Assembly (NCBI RefSeq): GCF_019774615.1
Contig: NZ_CP081497.1
Span: forward strand, 806,001 to 870,000
DNA length: 64,000 nucleotides
Direction of reading: 5' to 3'
Origin: Streptomyces sp. BHT-5-2
GTDB taxonomy: Bacteria; Actinomycetota; Actinomycetes; Streptomycetales; Streptomycetaceae
The notes beneath the pieces were generated by a model. It was not told the DNA's origin. It ran no database searches and saw only the letters and a list, made by a program, of their open reading frames with translations. Made by a program: the position numbers and the translations under genes. How positions within the stretch are numbered: position 1 is the first letter of the stretch; each line of letters begins with the position of its first letter. Positions 8,789 through 18,081 of this stretch are shown here, one piece after another.

Positions 8789-9889
8789 TCAGGCGCCGCG
8801 GATCGCGTCCACCAGTCCGGCGACCAGTGCCGCCCGCTCGGCCATGGTGTCGACGAGCAGGTACTCGTGGTCGGCGTGGGCGCCGCCGCCGACCGCCCCC
8901 AGGCCGTCGAGCGTCGGCACGCCCAGTGCGGCCGTGAAGTTGCCGTCGCTGCCGCCGCCGACCGCCCGGCCTTCGATGCCGGGCAGCAGCCGCTGCGCCA
9001 TGGCGAACAGCTCGGTCGAAGCCGACTCGGGCATCGGCGGGCGGCCGACGGATCCCTCGACGGTGATCCGCGCCCCGTCGAGATGCGGAGCCAGCGTCGC
9101 GAAGGCGGACTCGATGCGCTCCTTCTCGTCGGCCGACTCGACCCGGACGTCGACGACGACGGTGGCCTCGGCGGGCACCACGTTGTCCAGGGTGCCCGCG
9201 GAGGCGACGGTCGGCGTGACCGTCGTGCCGATCTCCGGCCGCCCCAGCGCGGCGATGTCCAGCACCTGATGGGCCGCCTCGACCAGTGCGTTGATGCCGG
9301 CCGCGGGCTCCAGACCGGCGTGCGAGGCCCGGCCCGCGACGGAGACCACGAACGTGCCGCAGCCCTTGCGCCCGGTCTTGAGGCCGCCGCCGTCCGCGGC
9401 CCCCTCGAACACCAGCACCGCGCCGCAGGCCCGGGCGCGTTCCTCGATGAGGGCCCGGGAGGAGCGGGAGCCCACCTCCTCGTCCGCGGTCACCAGGATC
9501 TCGACGCCCGACCGGTCCGCCAGTGACGCCAGACCGTGCACGGCCTGAACCAGTCCGCCGAGCATGTCGAAGACCCCGGGGCCGGTCGCCCGCCCGTCCG
9601 CCACCTTGAACGGGCGGCGAGCGAGGGTGCCGAGCGGGAACACCGTGTCATGGTGACCCAGGATCAGTACCCGGGGAGTGCCGCCGCCGGACCAGCGGAC
9701 GTGCGGCCCGGCCGCACTCCCCACCAACTCGGCCCGCCCGCCGAGGCGGTTCTCGATGACGCCGGCGACGGCCTCGGCCGATGCCGTCAGGGCGTCCGCA
9801 TCGCGCGAGGGGGACTCGACTTCCACGAGCGTCCTGAGGTCGTCGAGCATCGCTTCGACGCTCGCGCCGGGGGTGTTGTGCATCGTCAT
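8789..9889 (-). CDS. M20 family metallopeptidase
   Basis: 366 aa, the normal length for the M20 ArgE/CPG2 group. Metal-site motifs are in order: LGHHDTVFP (first His and catalytic Asp), GVFDMLGG (bridging Asp), TADEEVGS (catalytic Glu and metal Glu) and a C-terminal SDGNFTAA region. The dimerisation/lid domain lies at about residues 170-290 (RASHAGLEPAAG). Members are cytoplasmic di-zinc carboxypeptidases or deacylases; the GHHDTVFPLGTL and SRSSR patterns are closest to glutamate carboxypeptidase-like proteins. Start is the first of two ATGs (MTMHN); no strong ribosome-binding site is seen. Convergent with the GNAT gene. Confidence 0.88.
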   Translation of the reverse strand: MTMHNTPGASVEAMLDDLRTLVEVESPSRDADALTASAEAVAGVIENRLGGRAELVGSAAGPHVRWSGGGTPRVLILGHHDTVFPLGTLARRPFKVADGRATGPGVFDMLGGLVQAVHGLASLADRSGVEILVTADEEVGSRSSRALIEERARACGAVLVFEGAADGGGLKTGRKGCGTFVVSVAGRASHAGLEPAAGINALVEAAHQVLDIAALGRPEIGTTVTPTVASAGTLDNVVPAEATVVVDVRVESADEKERIESAFATLAPHLDGARITVEGSVGRPPMPESASTELFAMAQRLLPGIEGRAVGGGSDGNFTAALGVPTLDGLGAVGGGAHADHEYLLVDTMAERAALVAGLVDAIRGA

Positions 9890-10373
9890 GGGGCGAGGGT
9901 ATCCGGCCGCGGCGGTGCCGCCCCGCCCGCCGATTATCGGCGCAGCGCGAAGGCTTCGAAGAGAGCGGGAAGCGGCCGCGGAGAGTCCAGGAAGTAGCCG
10001 GGAAGAGTCCAGGAAGTGGCCGGAGCGAAGAGCCCGGGGAGCGGCGACCGGAGAAGTCTCGTAATCGCGGCTCGTTCGTGCCGGAAATCCGAGTGGTGAG
10101 GTAGGTCACCGCATTCAAAAGGAACCAGTTGGGTGTGTAGGCCATCGAGTGTGTCGGTGATGGCTAAAAATGGTCTTTGCGGACGCTACGCTGGTAACCC
10201 GGCGCTTCGTTCATGACATACCATCACGGATCGAAGTGCCCAGCGCGATGACGCTCTCGGGAACGACCCTGACCGGGTTTTCCCGAGTCCACCGCTGTTG
10301 ACCCCTACACCGAGAACTGGTGCCGCACACCCCGCGGTACCGGTCCTTCAGAGTGCCAAAAAACAGGAAAACA
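9890..10373. other. Divergent intergenic region before the lux-like operon
   Basis: No gene is supported in these 484 bp. It separates the leftward M20 gene from the rightward five-gene operon and must hold both promoters. From about 10080 it is markedly less GC-rich than its surroundings, as expected for a promoter. A direct repeat lies at 9982-10023. No convincing -35/-10 pair could be fixed by eye. Confidence 0.6.
9982..10023 (+). repeat. 22-bp-period direct repeat
   Basis: Two 20-bp copies, at 9982-10001 and 10004-10023, share 19 of 20 bases (AGAGTCCAGGAAGTRGCCGG). A third, weak copy may precede them at 9961. The period equals two helical turns, which would suit two regulator molecules on one face of the DNA. 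Confidence 0.7.
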
Positions 10374-11699
10374 ATGCCCGTTCAACAATTGACGGATCTC
10401 ATACGCTTCGTGCGTCACAACTCACACTTCTATCGGGATCTCTACGCCGGTCTTCCCGATGACGTGGACGAGCTGACGGCCTTGCCGGTCGTCCCGCACG
10501 ACGCATTCTGGCGAGCCAACACTCCCCGCCGGAACAGCCTTTTGACCGGGCCGCTCGACGAGGCCGTGGTTTTCAAGAGCGGCGGCACGACCGGTGCACC
10601 GAAGTTCTCCGTCTATACCCGTGAGGAATGGCGGGAATTCACCTCCGCCTTCGGTGCCGGACTCGTCGCCGCCGGGCTCCGTCCCGGACACCGGGTCGCG
10701 GACCTCTTCTACGCCGGCGAGCTCTATGCCAGCTTCACCTTCGTCCTGGACTCCCTCCACCGGGCACCCGTCGGGAACGTCCGGCTGCCGATCGGCGGCG
10801 GCGCGCCGCTCGCCTCGACCGTGCACACCCTGGAGGAATTCGACGTCGACGTGATCGCCGGCACCACGACGACGCTCTGCGGCCTCGCGGACCACCTCGT
10901 GCGGGAGGGCCGTCAACTTCCCGGCGTGCAGATCCTGTTCTTCGGCGGCGAGGGGCTGTTCGAGGACCAGCGACCGCTGTTGCGCAAGGCGTTCCCGCAC
11001 GCACAGGCCCGCTCCATCGGCTACGCCGGCGTCGACTCCGGGCTCCTCGGACAGGCGGTACCGGGCGCCGACGCCCGCATCCACCGCGCGTTCACGCCGT
11101 ACACCGTCGTCGAGATCCTCGACGAGCACACCGGCGAGCCGCTGACCCGCGAGGGCGTGGCCGGCCGCGTCGTCGTCACGGACCTGCGCCGGCGGCTGAT
11201 GCCGATCATCCGCTACCCCGTGGGCGACCGGGCCGAGTGGACCGACGTGGCACAGGGGCACTTCCGCATCCTCGGCCGGGCCGAGGAAGGCGTACGGATC
11301 GGCGCGATGTCGCTCTACACCCAGGACGTGCACGACCTGGTGCGGGCCGCCGACCCGACCGACCGGGTGATCGGTGTGCAGCTCGTCGTCCGCCGCTGGG
11401 ACGGCCGGGACGGACTGGCACTGCGACTGGCCGTGGCCGAGGGCCCGGCGGACGGGCAGCCGCCCACCGGCCGGGACATCCGCACCGCCGACGTCGACGA
11501 GCTGGATTCCAGCGGGCTCGGGCACCTCGCGTCCGCCATCGCCAAGGAGATCGACGCGGCCCGCCCGATGTACGCCACGGAGGTCGAGGCCGGGCACATC
11601 CACCCGCTCCGCGTGGAGTGGGTCCGGCACGACGAACTGTCCGTCAACCCGCGCACCGGCAAGCTGCTGCGGGTCATCGACGAACGGCCGCACTCATGA
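10374..11699 (+). CDS. PaaK/F390-synthetase-like adenylating enzyme
   Basis: 441 aa. The AMP-binding loop is KSGGTTGAPK at about residue 68, followed by FFGGEGL, IGYAGVDSG and YPVGDRAEW, the pattern of phenylacetate-CoA ligase and coenzyme F390 synthetase-like enzymes. The C-terminal small domain includes NPRTGKLLRV with the catalytic Lys. It should activate a carboxylic acid as acyl-AMP, then acylate CoA or a protein. ATG at 10374 was chosen because AGGA sits 7 nt upstream; the longer GTG form at 10320 has no such site. First gene of a five-gene operon; its stop overlaps the MFS start (ATGA). Confidence 0.85.
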   Translation: MPVQQLTDLIRFVRHNSHFYRDLYAGLPDDVDELTALPVVPHDAFWRANTPRRNSLLTGPLDEAVVFKSGGTTGAPKFSVYTREEWREFTSAFGAGLVAAGLRPGHRVADLFYAGELYASFTFVLDSLHRAPVGNVRLPIGGGAPLASTVHTLEEFDVDVIAGTTTTLCGLADHLVREGRQLPGVQILFFGGEGLFEDQRPLLRKAFPHAQARSIGYAGVDSGLLGQAVPGADARIHRAFTPYTVVEILDEHTGEPLTREGVAGRVVVTDLRRRLMPIIRYPVGDRAEWTDVAQGHFRILGRAEEGVRIGAMSLYTQDVHDLVRAADPTDRVIGVQLVVRRWDGRDGLALRLAVAEGPADGQPPTGRDIRTADVDELDSSGLGHLASAIAKEIDAARPMYATEVEAGHIHPLRVEWVRHDELSVNPRTGKLLRVIDERPHS

Positions 11700-13039
11700 C
11701 CGTGAACCCGACCCCGCGCCGTCTTCCCGTCGTCCTGCGCAACCCGGCCTTCGGCGCCGTCTGGGCCGCCCAGGTGCTCACCCAGGCAGCCGGCCGGATG
11801 TTCCAGGTGGGCGTGGTGTGGTGGCTGGTCGGCCACGCCGTCGGCGGCGAGGGCGACCGCGGCCTGGCCTCGGGGGTGTTCCTCGCGGTCAGCACCCTGC
11901 CCGCGGTGGCGCTCGCCCCGCTGGTCGCCACCGTCATCGCCCGCTGTTCGCACCGTACGGTGCTGGCGTCCACGGCCGCCGTGGCGGGCCTGGTCGCCGC
12001 CGTCACCGCCGGATGGACCTCGCTCGCCTCGCCGCCCGCCGTCGTGGCCTACGGGGCCGCGCTGCTGCTCGCGGGCTGCCAGGCACTCTTCGACCCCTGC
12101 CTGACCACCTCCGTCCCCGAACTCGTCGACGACGCCGACATCGAGTCCGCGACCGGCTTCGAACTCGCCACCCAGTCCCTGGCCGGCTTGGCCGGCGGAC
12201 TGCTCGGACCGCTGGTGGTGGACGCCTGGGACCTGACGGGCATCGTCGCCGGATGCGCCGGCGCATACCTCGTCGCCGCCCTGCTGGTGTCCGTCACCCG
12301 CTTCCCCCGCAGCGCCGCAGCGACGGGGGACGACGGCGCGGCGGCACCGTCCGGTACCGCCCCGCCCCGGCGGACACTGCGTCAGATCCTCGCCGACCAC
12401 CCCTTCATCCGACGGGTACTGCTCTGCTTCGCCGCGGTGAACCTCTTCAGCACCGCGCTCTATGTCGTCATGCCCCTCTACACGCGGTCGGTGCTGCACG
12501 CGAACGGTTCCACGGCGGCCGCCCTGGAGACGGCACTGGGCATCGGCACCCTCCTCGGGTCCTTCACCGGCGCCCGGATACCGGGCTCGCCCACGGCCGT
12601 CGGCGGCGCCTGCCTGGCAGTGATGGCCGCGGCCCTCGCGACGCCCGGCCTGCTCGCGGACCGGGCCGCGATCGTCGGCGCGCTGATCGTCGCGGGCTGG
12701 TGCGTGGGGACCATCGGCGTACGGTTCGTCGCGCTCTTCCAGCGACTGGTCCCGGCCGCCGACAAGCCGGGCTTCTTCGCCATGATGCAGGCGCTGCTCG
12801 GCGCCACCTTCCCGCTGTCCTCGCTGCTGTTCGGCGCACTCGGCGACCACCTGTCGCCGCGCGTCCTGTGCGTCCTCCAGGCCGTCGGACTGGCCCCGCT
12901 CGCCGTGGCCCTGTGGTGGGCCGGACGCCACCCGGACGCCCCGACCGGCGCCGCCCACGAGTCCGGCCCGGCCGCCTCCGACGCCGCCCCGGCCACGGTT
13001 TCCGCCGCCGGCACCGCGCCCCTGGAGGAGGTCCGATGA
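11696..13039 (+). CDS. MFS transporter
   Basis: 447 aa with about twelve hydrophobic helices. The N-terminus (LRNPAFGAVWAAQVLTQAAGRMFQVGVVWWL) matches the EntS/MFS_3 group of exporters, many of which export siderophores or small lipids. A longer loop lies between helices 6 and 7 (about residues 205-225). It overlaps the adenylation gene upstream and the GNAT gene downstream by 4 nt each, so it is translationally coupled and is the likely exporter of the operon's product. The C-terminal 30 residues are Ala/Pro-rich and cytoplasmic. Confidence 0.88.
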   Translation: MTVNPTPRRLPVVLRNPAFGAVWAAQVLTQAAGRMFQVGVVWWLVGHAVGGEGDRGLASGVFLAVSTLPAVALAPLVATVIARCSHRTVLASTAAVAGLVAAVTAGWTSLASPPAVVAYGAALLLAGCQALFDPCLTTSVPELVDDADIESATGFELATQSLAGLAGGLLGPLVVDAWDLTGIVAGCAGAYLVAALLVSVTRFPRSAAATGDDGAAAPSGTAPPRRTLRQILADHPFIRRVLLCFAAVNLFSTALYVVMPLYTRSVLHANGSTAAALETALGIGTLLGSFTGARIPGSPTAVGGACLAVMAAALATPGLLADRAAIVGALIVAGWCVGTIGVRFVALFQRLVPAADKPGFFAMMQALLGATFPLSSLLFGALGDHLSPRVLCVLQAVGLAPLAVALWWAGRHPDAPTGAAHESGPAASDAAPATVSAAGTAPLEEVR

Positions 13040-14301
13040 CCACCACCCTCCGCCCCGCCGCGCCCCACGACATCGCCGAACTCCGGCAGTTGTACTTCGA
13101 GGTGTACGGCCACGGCTATCCGGTCGCCCTGGGCAGCGACCCCACCGAGATGCACCGGCTGATCACCGACCCGCACAGCCACTGGCTCGTCGCGCGCCGC
13201 GCGGACACCGGTGAACTGGTCGGTTCCGTGGTCGTGCAGACCGATCCGGGCAACCGCCTGGGCAAGCTCGTCGGCCTTGCCGTCCACCCGGAACACCGGG
13301 GCGGCGGACTGGCCGGCCGGCTGACCGGCGCGGTCACCGCCGACGCCTTCGCCACCGGCGCCCTGGACTCCATCCACACCACCGTCCGCCTGGTCACCCA
13401 GGCCCCGCAACGCGTCGTCGCCCGCAACGGCTACCGCCCACTGGGCCTGCTGCCCAACGCCGCCGACGTGTCCGGCTGCGAGACGCTGGCCCTGTTCGCC
13501 TGCTACGCCGAGGGCGTCCTCGAACGCCGTGAGCAGGTGACCGCCGTGCCCCGGGAACTGCTGCCCCTGCTGGGAGCGGCCGAGGAGAGCATCGGCATCC
13601 CGTACACCGGGACGCTCGCCCTCCCCGCTCCCGTCCCCGACACCGATCGCCCACTGCCCCAGATGGGCGGTATCGGCAGCACCGGCGGCACCGGCGGCAC
13701 CGCACTGGCCGAAGCACCCCCGGGGACGCTGCTGACCGCACCCGCGGTCACCCACGCCGAGCCCCGCACCCGCCCCCGTACCCGGACCCCCATGGAGGTC
13801 ATCACCGCCCCCGGCTTCGTCCGCCGGCGGTTCCGTGAGCTCTTCCCGGACCCCGCGGGCGCCTACTCGCCGCTCCGCACCCCGAACACGGTGCTGGCGT
13901 CGCCGGACGGCGAGTTCGAGATCTACGCGGACCTCGACCGGGCGGCCGGCAGCTGCGCCCTGGTCGCGGTGCACCCGCACCCGTGGGCCGCCACCGGGGC
14001 CCTCGACTCGCTCATGACGGTGCTCGGCCGCGCCGGCGCCGACTACGTCGAGACGCTGGTGCCGCTCTCCGACACCGCCGGGCTGTACGCCTTCCTGGCC
14101 TCCGGCTTCGTCCCCAGCGCCGGCTACCCGGCCATGCGCCGGGTCGGCGACCGCTTCCACGACTACGTCCTCCTCTCCCGCACCGACCGTCAGATCGACT
14201 TCCGCAGCACGGCCGTCGGCCCGCTGGTCCGGCCGTACCAGAGCGCCTACCTGACCGCCTGGGCGTCGATCTACCTGCCCCCGCACGAGGTTGTCCGATG
14301 A
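13036..14301 (+). CDS. Tandem double-GNAT protein
   Basis: 421 aa. The first GNAT domain (about residues 1-160) has an intact motif A, LAVHPEHRGGGLAGRLTGAV. A Gly/Thr/Pro-rich linker (about 195-265, with repeats of GGTGGT type) leads to a second GNAT-like domain (about 265-421) that keeps the strand order but lacks a recognisable acetyl-CoA loop. Such a pair of one active and one degenerate domain is known in several natural-product acyltransferases. A GGAGGAGG site precedes the ATG. Likely role, by context only: N- or O-acylation of the product of the LuxC/LuxE reductase system. ATGA overlaps at both ends. Confidence 0.8.
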   Translation: MTTTLRPAAPHDIAELRQLYFEVYGHGYPVALGSDPTEMHRLITDPHSHWLVARRADTGELVGSVVVQTDPGNRLGKLVGLAVHPEHRGGGLAGRLTGAVTADAFATGALDSIHTTVRLVTQAPQRVVARNGYRPLGLLPNAADVSGCETLALFACYAEGVLERREQVTAVPRELLPLLGAAEESIGIPYTGTLALPAPVPDTDRPLPQMGGIGSTGGTGGTALAEAPPGTLLTAPAVTHAEPRTRPRTRTPMEVITAPGFVRRRFRELFPDPAGAYSPLRTPNTVLASPDGEFEIYADLDRAAGSCALVAVHPHPWAATGALDSLMTVLGRAGADYVETLVPLSDTAGLYAFLASGFVPSAGYPAMRRVGDRFHDYVLLSRTDRQIDFRSTAVGPLVRPYQSAYLTAWASIYLPPHEVVR

Positions 14302-15464
14302 ACCCGCATCTCGCCCCCGTCGAGGTCCCCGACCCGACGGCCCTGGCCCACGTCCAACGCCTCTGCGACCTCCCGTCGCCCTACACCGCGGGCCCCGAGG
14401 CGGACGCACTGTTCGAGGCCGCGATGGCCGAGGCCAACGCCTGGCACGCCGAGCGCTCCCCGCTCTTCCGCGCCCTGCTCGCCGACTCCCCGGAGGTCCC
14501 GGCCCCCACCGTCGGCCCGCACACCCGCACCCCGCTCCTCCACGCCAACTTCTTCAAGCGCCACGAGGTGCTCTCCATCCCCCGCGACGAGGTCTTCCTG
14601 CACCTGACCTCCTCCGGCACCACCGGGCAGAAGTCGCAGATGTTCTACGACCGGTGGACCATCCGCTCCGCCCAGCGCATGGTCGCCCGCATCTTCGACC
14701 ACTACGGCTGGATCACCCCCGACCAGTCCGTCAACTACCTCCTCTACAGCTACGAGCCCGCCCCGCAGCTCCGCCTGGGCACCTCGTTCACCGACAACTA
14801 CCTGTGCGACTTCGCACCGGCCCACCACACCACCCACGCCCTGCGGCACACCGGAAGCGGCCACGCCTTCGACGTGCACGGCTGCATCGACGCCCTGCGC
14901 CGCTACGCCGAGGACGGCCGCCCGGTCCGCATCCTCGGCTTCCCGGCCTTCCTCCACTTCACCCTGGAGCGGATGCGCGCCACCGGCGTCCCGCCGCTCC
15001 AGCTCCCGCCGGGCTCCCTGGTCGTCCTCGGCGGCGGCTGGAAGGGCCACGCCGACCGGCAGATCGCCAAGGCGGACTTCTACGACGAGGTCACCCAGCA
15101 GCTCGGCATCCCCTCGGACCGCATCCGGGACACCTACGGCTCCGTCGAACACTGCGTGCCGTACGTCGAGTGCAGCCACCACCGACTGCACCTCCCGGTC
15201 TGGTCCCGCGCCGCCGTACGGGACACCCGCACCCTGCGGCCCCTGCCGTACGGCCGGCCCGGCTACCTCCACCTCGTCTCGCCGTACATCACCTCCGTCC
15301 CCGCCCACAGCGTCGTCATGGGCGACCTGGCCTCCCTGCACCCCGGGGACGACTGCGCCTGCGCGCTGTCCACACCGTGGTTCACCATCCACGGCCGCGC
15401 CGGGGTGAGCCGCAACCGCAGCTGCGCGGTGGCCGCCGCCGAACTCCTGAAGGGAATGTCATGA
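14298..15464 (+). CDS. LuxE family acyl-protein synthetase
   Basis: 388 aa, the usual LuxE length (about 370). The ATP/AMP loop is LHLTSSGTTGQKSQ, followed by ILGFPAFLHF, GGGWKGH and DTYGSVEHCVPYVEC. The C-terminal SRNRSCAVAAAELL holds a Cys in the position of the LuxE acyl-thioester Cys. LuxE activates a fatty acid as acyl-AMP, takes the acyl group onto this Cys and hands it to the LuxC reductase. The next gene is a LuxC fusion, so the two should form a fatty acid reductase complex. Overlaps both neighbours by 4 nt. No luxAB luciferase genes are present, so light production is not implied. Confidence 0.88.
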   Translation: MNPHLAPVEVPDPTALAHVQRLCDLPSPYTAGPEADALFEAAMAEANAWHAERSPLFRALLADSPEVPAPTVGPHTRTPLLHANFFKRHEVLSIPRDEVFLHLTSSGTTGQKSQMFYDRWTIRSAQRMVARIFDHYGWITPDQSVNYLLYSYEPAPQLRLGTSFTDNYLCDFAPAHHTTHALRHTGSGHAFDVHGCIDALRRYAEDGRPVRILGFPAFLHFTLERMRATGVPPLQLPPGSLVVLGGGWKGHADRQIAKADFYDEVTQQLGIPSDRIRDTYGSVEHCVPYVECSHHRLHLPVWSRAAVRDTRTLRPLPYGRPGYLHLVSPYITSVPAHSVVMGDLASLHPGDDCACALSTPWFTIHGRAGVSRNRSCAVAAAELLKGMS

Positions 15465-18064
15465 CCAATCAACTCCACTTCTGGCAGGGCGAGTTCATCG
15501 ACGACGCCGAAGCGGCCGAACGCCTCGCGCAGCTGCCTTCCCTGGTCGAACGCACCCTGGCCGAACCGCTCTCCACCGAAACGGTCCTGGTCGCCTGCGA
15601 CACCCTCAGCCGGGCCCTGCACCAGCCGCACGGCGACGTCCACGCCCGCCTCATGGACCACCTCGCCGGCACCGCGGACGGACCCGACCGGGCCGAAGCC
15701 GGCGCCCTCCTCGCCGAACTCGCCGACGCCCTCGCCCGGCCGGCCCTGGAACGCAAACTCCGCCGCGAACTCGGTGGACCGCGCCCGGAGCGGTTCACCC
15801 GCCCCGACGCCCGCGAGACGATCTACGAGGCATGGGCCCCGGTCGGCCTGCTCGTCCACATCGCCCCCGGCAACGCCGCCGGGGTCGCCCCCCTGAGCGT
15901 GGTCGAGGGCCTGCTCGCGGGCAACGTCAACGTGCTCAAGACCAGCAGCGGCGACACCGCGCTGCCCCAGCACCTGCTCGCCGAACTCGCCGCCGCCGAT
16001 CCGACGGGCGCCGTCGGCCGCCGGATCGTCGCCCTGCGCTTCCCCTCCAGCCGCCAGGACCTGATGCGGGCGATGTGCGCACCGGCCGACGCGGTGGCCG
16101 TATGGGGCGGCGAGGGCGCCGTGGAAGGCGTCGCCGCCCTCGTTCCGCCCGGGTGCCGGCTCGTCGAATGGGGCCACAAGATCTCGTTCGCCTATCTGAC
16201 CCGCGAGACCTGGACGGACCGGACCGCCCTCACCGCGCTCGCCACCGATGTCTGCCGAGCCGAGCAACAGGCATGCTCCAGCCCGCAGGTCGTCTATCTC
16301 GACCTCGACGACGGTGCGGGCCTCGACACCGGCATCGGCGCCGAGGCCCGGGGCGAACTCTTCGCCTTCGCCGAGCAGTTCGCCGCCGTCCTGGACGAGG
16401 TCTCCGCGAAGACCCCGCGCCCGGAGGAGCCTGCGGAGGGCGGCGGAACCGACCTGACCGCCGCGGCCGAACACGCCGAACTCACCACCACCGAAATGGT
16501 CGCCCGAGCCGAGCAGCACCTCGGCCTGACCAAGGTCATCACCGCGGACGACGGCAGCTGGCGGGTCATCGCCGACACCCGCCCCGCTCTGGCCGCCTCT
16601 CCCCTCCACCGCAGCGTCTGGATCAAGCCGTTGCCGCGCCGGGAGATCGTCGCGACCCTGCGGCCGATGCGCCGCTACCTCCAGACCGCCGCGGTGGGCG
16701 GCGACCGCGCCGACGTCGCCCAGCTCTCCCGCACGCTGATCACCGCGGGCGTCCAGCGGATCACTCCGCTCGGCGCCATGCTCGACAGCTACCACGGCGA
16801 GCCCCACGACGGCGTCTACGCCCTGCAGCGCTACAGCCGGCGGGTCGACGTCCAGACCACCGGCACCGCGTTCACCACCGTCCCGTGCCTGGACGACCTG
16901 ATCGCCCCGGCCGCACCGCCCGCCACCCCGACCGGCCCGCTGATGGGCAAGGCGGAGGCCCAGGCCCAACTGCGCTCCCTCGCACCCGAACACGCCCAGC
17001 TGTACTTCCGCAGCGGAGGCACCACCGGCACCCCCGCCCTGTCCGTCTTCACCTGCGACGACTACGACACCCAGATGCGCGCCTCGGCACACGGCCTGCT
17101 GGCCGCCGGTTTCGACCCGGCCCACGACCGTGCCGCCAACCTCTTCTTCTGCGGAGAGATGTACGGCAGCTTCATCAGTTTCTTCTCCATCCTCGAACGC
17201 CTGGGCGCCACCCAGATCCCGATGGCCGCCGGGCCCGACCACGAGGCGATAGCCGAGGCACTGGTCGCCTACCGCGTGGACACCCTGTTCGGGATGCCGT
17301 CCTACCTGTGGCAGCTGCTCCACAGTCAGTCCGAGCGGCTGCGCGCCTACGGCGGCATCCGCAAGATCTACTACGGCGGCGAGCACTTCACCGCCGAACA
17401 GCGCCGCATCCTCACCGAAACCTTCGGCGTGCAGGTGATCCGCTCCGCCGCCTACGGCAGCACCGACCTCGGCCCGCTGGGCTACCAGTGCGCCCAGGCC
17501 CAGGGCACGATCCACCACGTCCTGACCGACCTGCACACCCTGGAGATCCTCGACCCCCGGGAAGACCGACCGGTGTCCCCGGGGCAGCCCGGCAGACTGG
17601 TCTTCACCACCCGCACCAGGGCCGGTCAGCACCTGGAGCGCTACGAGATCGGCGACCTGGGCCGGGCCGTCGACGGGGTGTGCCCCTGCGGCAGCCACAC
17701 CCCGCGCATCGAGCTCCTCGGACGCTACGGCGACGTGTTCCGCATGGGCACCTACCACTTCAACTACCGCCGCTTCACCCAGGTCGCCGAGGAACACCTC
17801 GGCTACCGCGGCGAGTTGCAACTCGTGCTGACCAGCACCGCCGACCGCGAACACCTCACCGTCCGCGTCGACGACCACTACGCGCCCGACCCGGAAACGG
17901 CCCGCACGGCGCTGCTGGCCCACATCCCCGAACTCGGCTCGGCGGCCGGCCCGGAGGCCCTCCTGACCTGCACCGTCGAAACCCTCCCCGGCGCCGCCTT
18001 CGAACGCACCCCGACCAGCGGCAAACTCCGCACGGTCATCGACCGCCGCACGCCGACGTCCTGA
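15461..18064 (+). CDS. LuxC acyl-CoA reductase fused to PaaK-like adenylation domain
   Basis: 867 aa, about twice a normal LuxC (near 480). Residues 1-470 are the LuxC aldehyde-dehydrogenase-fold reductase: YEAWAPVGLLVHIAPGN (NADPH side), GNVNVLKTSSGDT, and the catalytic Cys272 in EQQACSSPQ. After a linker, residues 510-867 are a second PaaK/F390-synthetase-like domain with YFRSGGTTGTPALS, YYGGEHF, AAYGSTDLG, YEIGDLGR and a zinc-like CPCG motif; the terminal TSGKLRTVI holds the catalytic Lys. Expected reaction: NADPH reduction of an acyl thioester to an aldehyde, with acid activation on the same chain. Last gene of the operon, followed by a strong terminator. Confidence 0.88.
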   Translation: MTNQLHFWQGEFIDDAEAAERLAQLPSLVERTLAEPLSTETVLVACDTLSRALHQPHGDVHARLMDHLAGTADGPDRAEAGALLAELADALARPALERKLRRELGGPRPERFTRPDARETIYEAWAPVGLLVHIAPGNAAGVAPLSVVEGLLAGNVNVLKTSSGDTALPQHLLAELAAADPTGAVGRRIVALRFPSSRQDLMRAMCAPADAVAVWGGEGAVEGVAALVPPGCRLVEWGHKISFAYLTRETWTDRTALTALATDVCRAEQQACSSPQVVYLDLDDGAGLDTGIGAEARGELFAFAEQFAAVLDEVSAKTPRPEEPAEGGGTDLTAAAEHAELTTTEMVARAEQHLGLTKVITADDGSWRVIADTRPALAASPLHRSVWIKPLPRREIVATLRPMRRYLQTAAVGGDRADVAQLSRTLITAGVQRITPLGAMLDSYHGEPHDGVYALQRYSRRVDVQTTGTAFTTVPCLDDLIAPAAPPATPTGPLMGKAEAQAQLRSLAPEHAQLYFRSGGTTGTPALSVFTCDDYDTQMRASAHGLLAAGFDPAHDRAANLFFCGEMYGSFISFFSILERLGATQIPMAAGPDHEAIAEALVAYRVDTLFGMPSYLWQLLHSQSERLRAYGGIRKIYYGGEHFTAEQRRILTETFGVQVIRSAAYGSTDLGPLGYQCAQAQGTIHHVLTDLHTLEILDPREDRPVSPGQPGRLVFTTRTRAGQHLERYEIGDLGRAVDGVCPCGSHTPRIELLGRYGDVFRMGTYHFNYRRFTQVAEEHLGYRGELQLVLTSTADREHLTVRVDDHYAPDPETARTALLAHIPELGSAAGPEALLTCTVETLPGAAFERTPTSGKLRTVIDRRTPTS

Positions 18065-18081
18065 CGCAACACCGCAACACA

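Noticed and set aside
10150..10180. GGCTAAAAATGGTC near the lux-like operon compared with the TetR site at 7987
   Set aside because: Resemblance to the TetR operator is limited to GGCTAAA; the symmetry is poor.
15263..17923. Long antisense frame under the LuxC fusion
   Set aside because: Same reason; the sense strand encodes LuxC and PaaK motifs in full.
14298..18064. Bioluminescence operon
   Set aside because: LuxC and LuxE homologues are present, but no luciferase alpha/beta genes are in the window.
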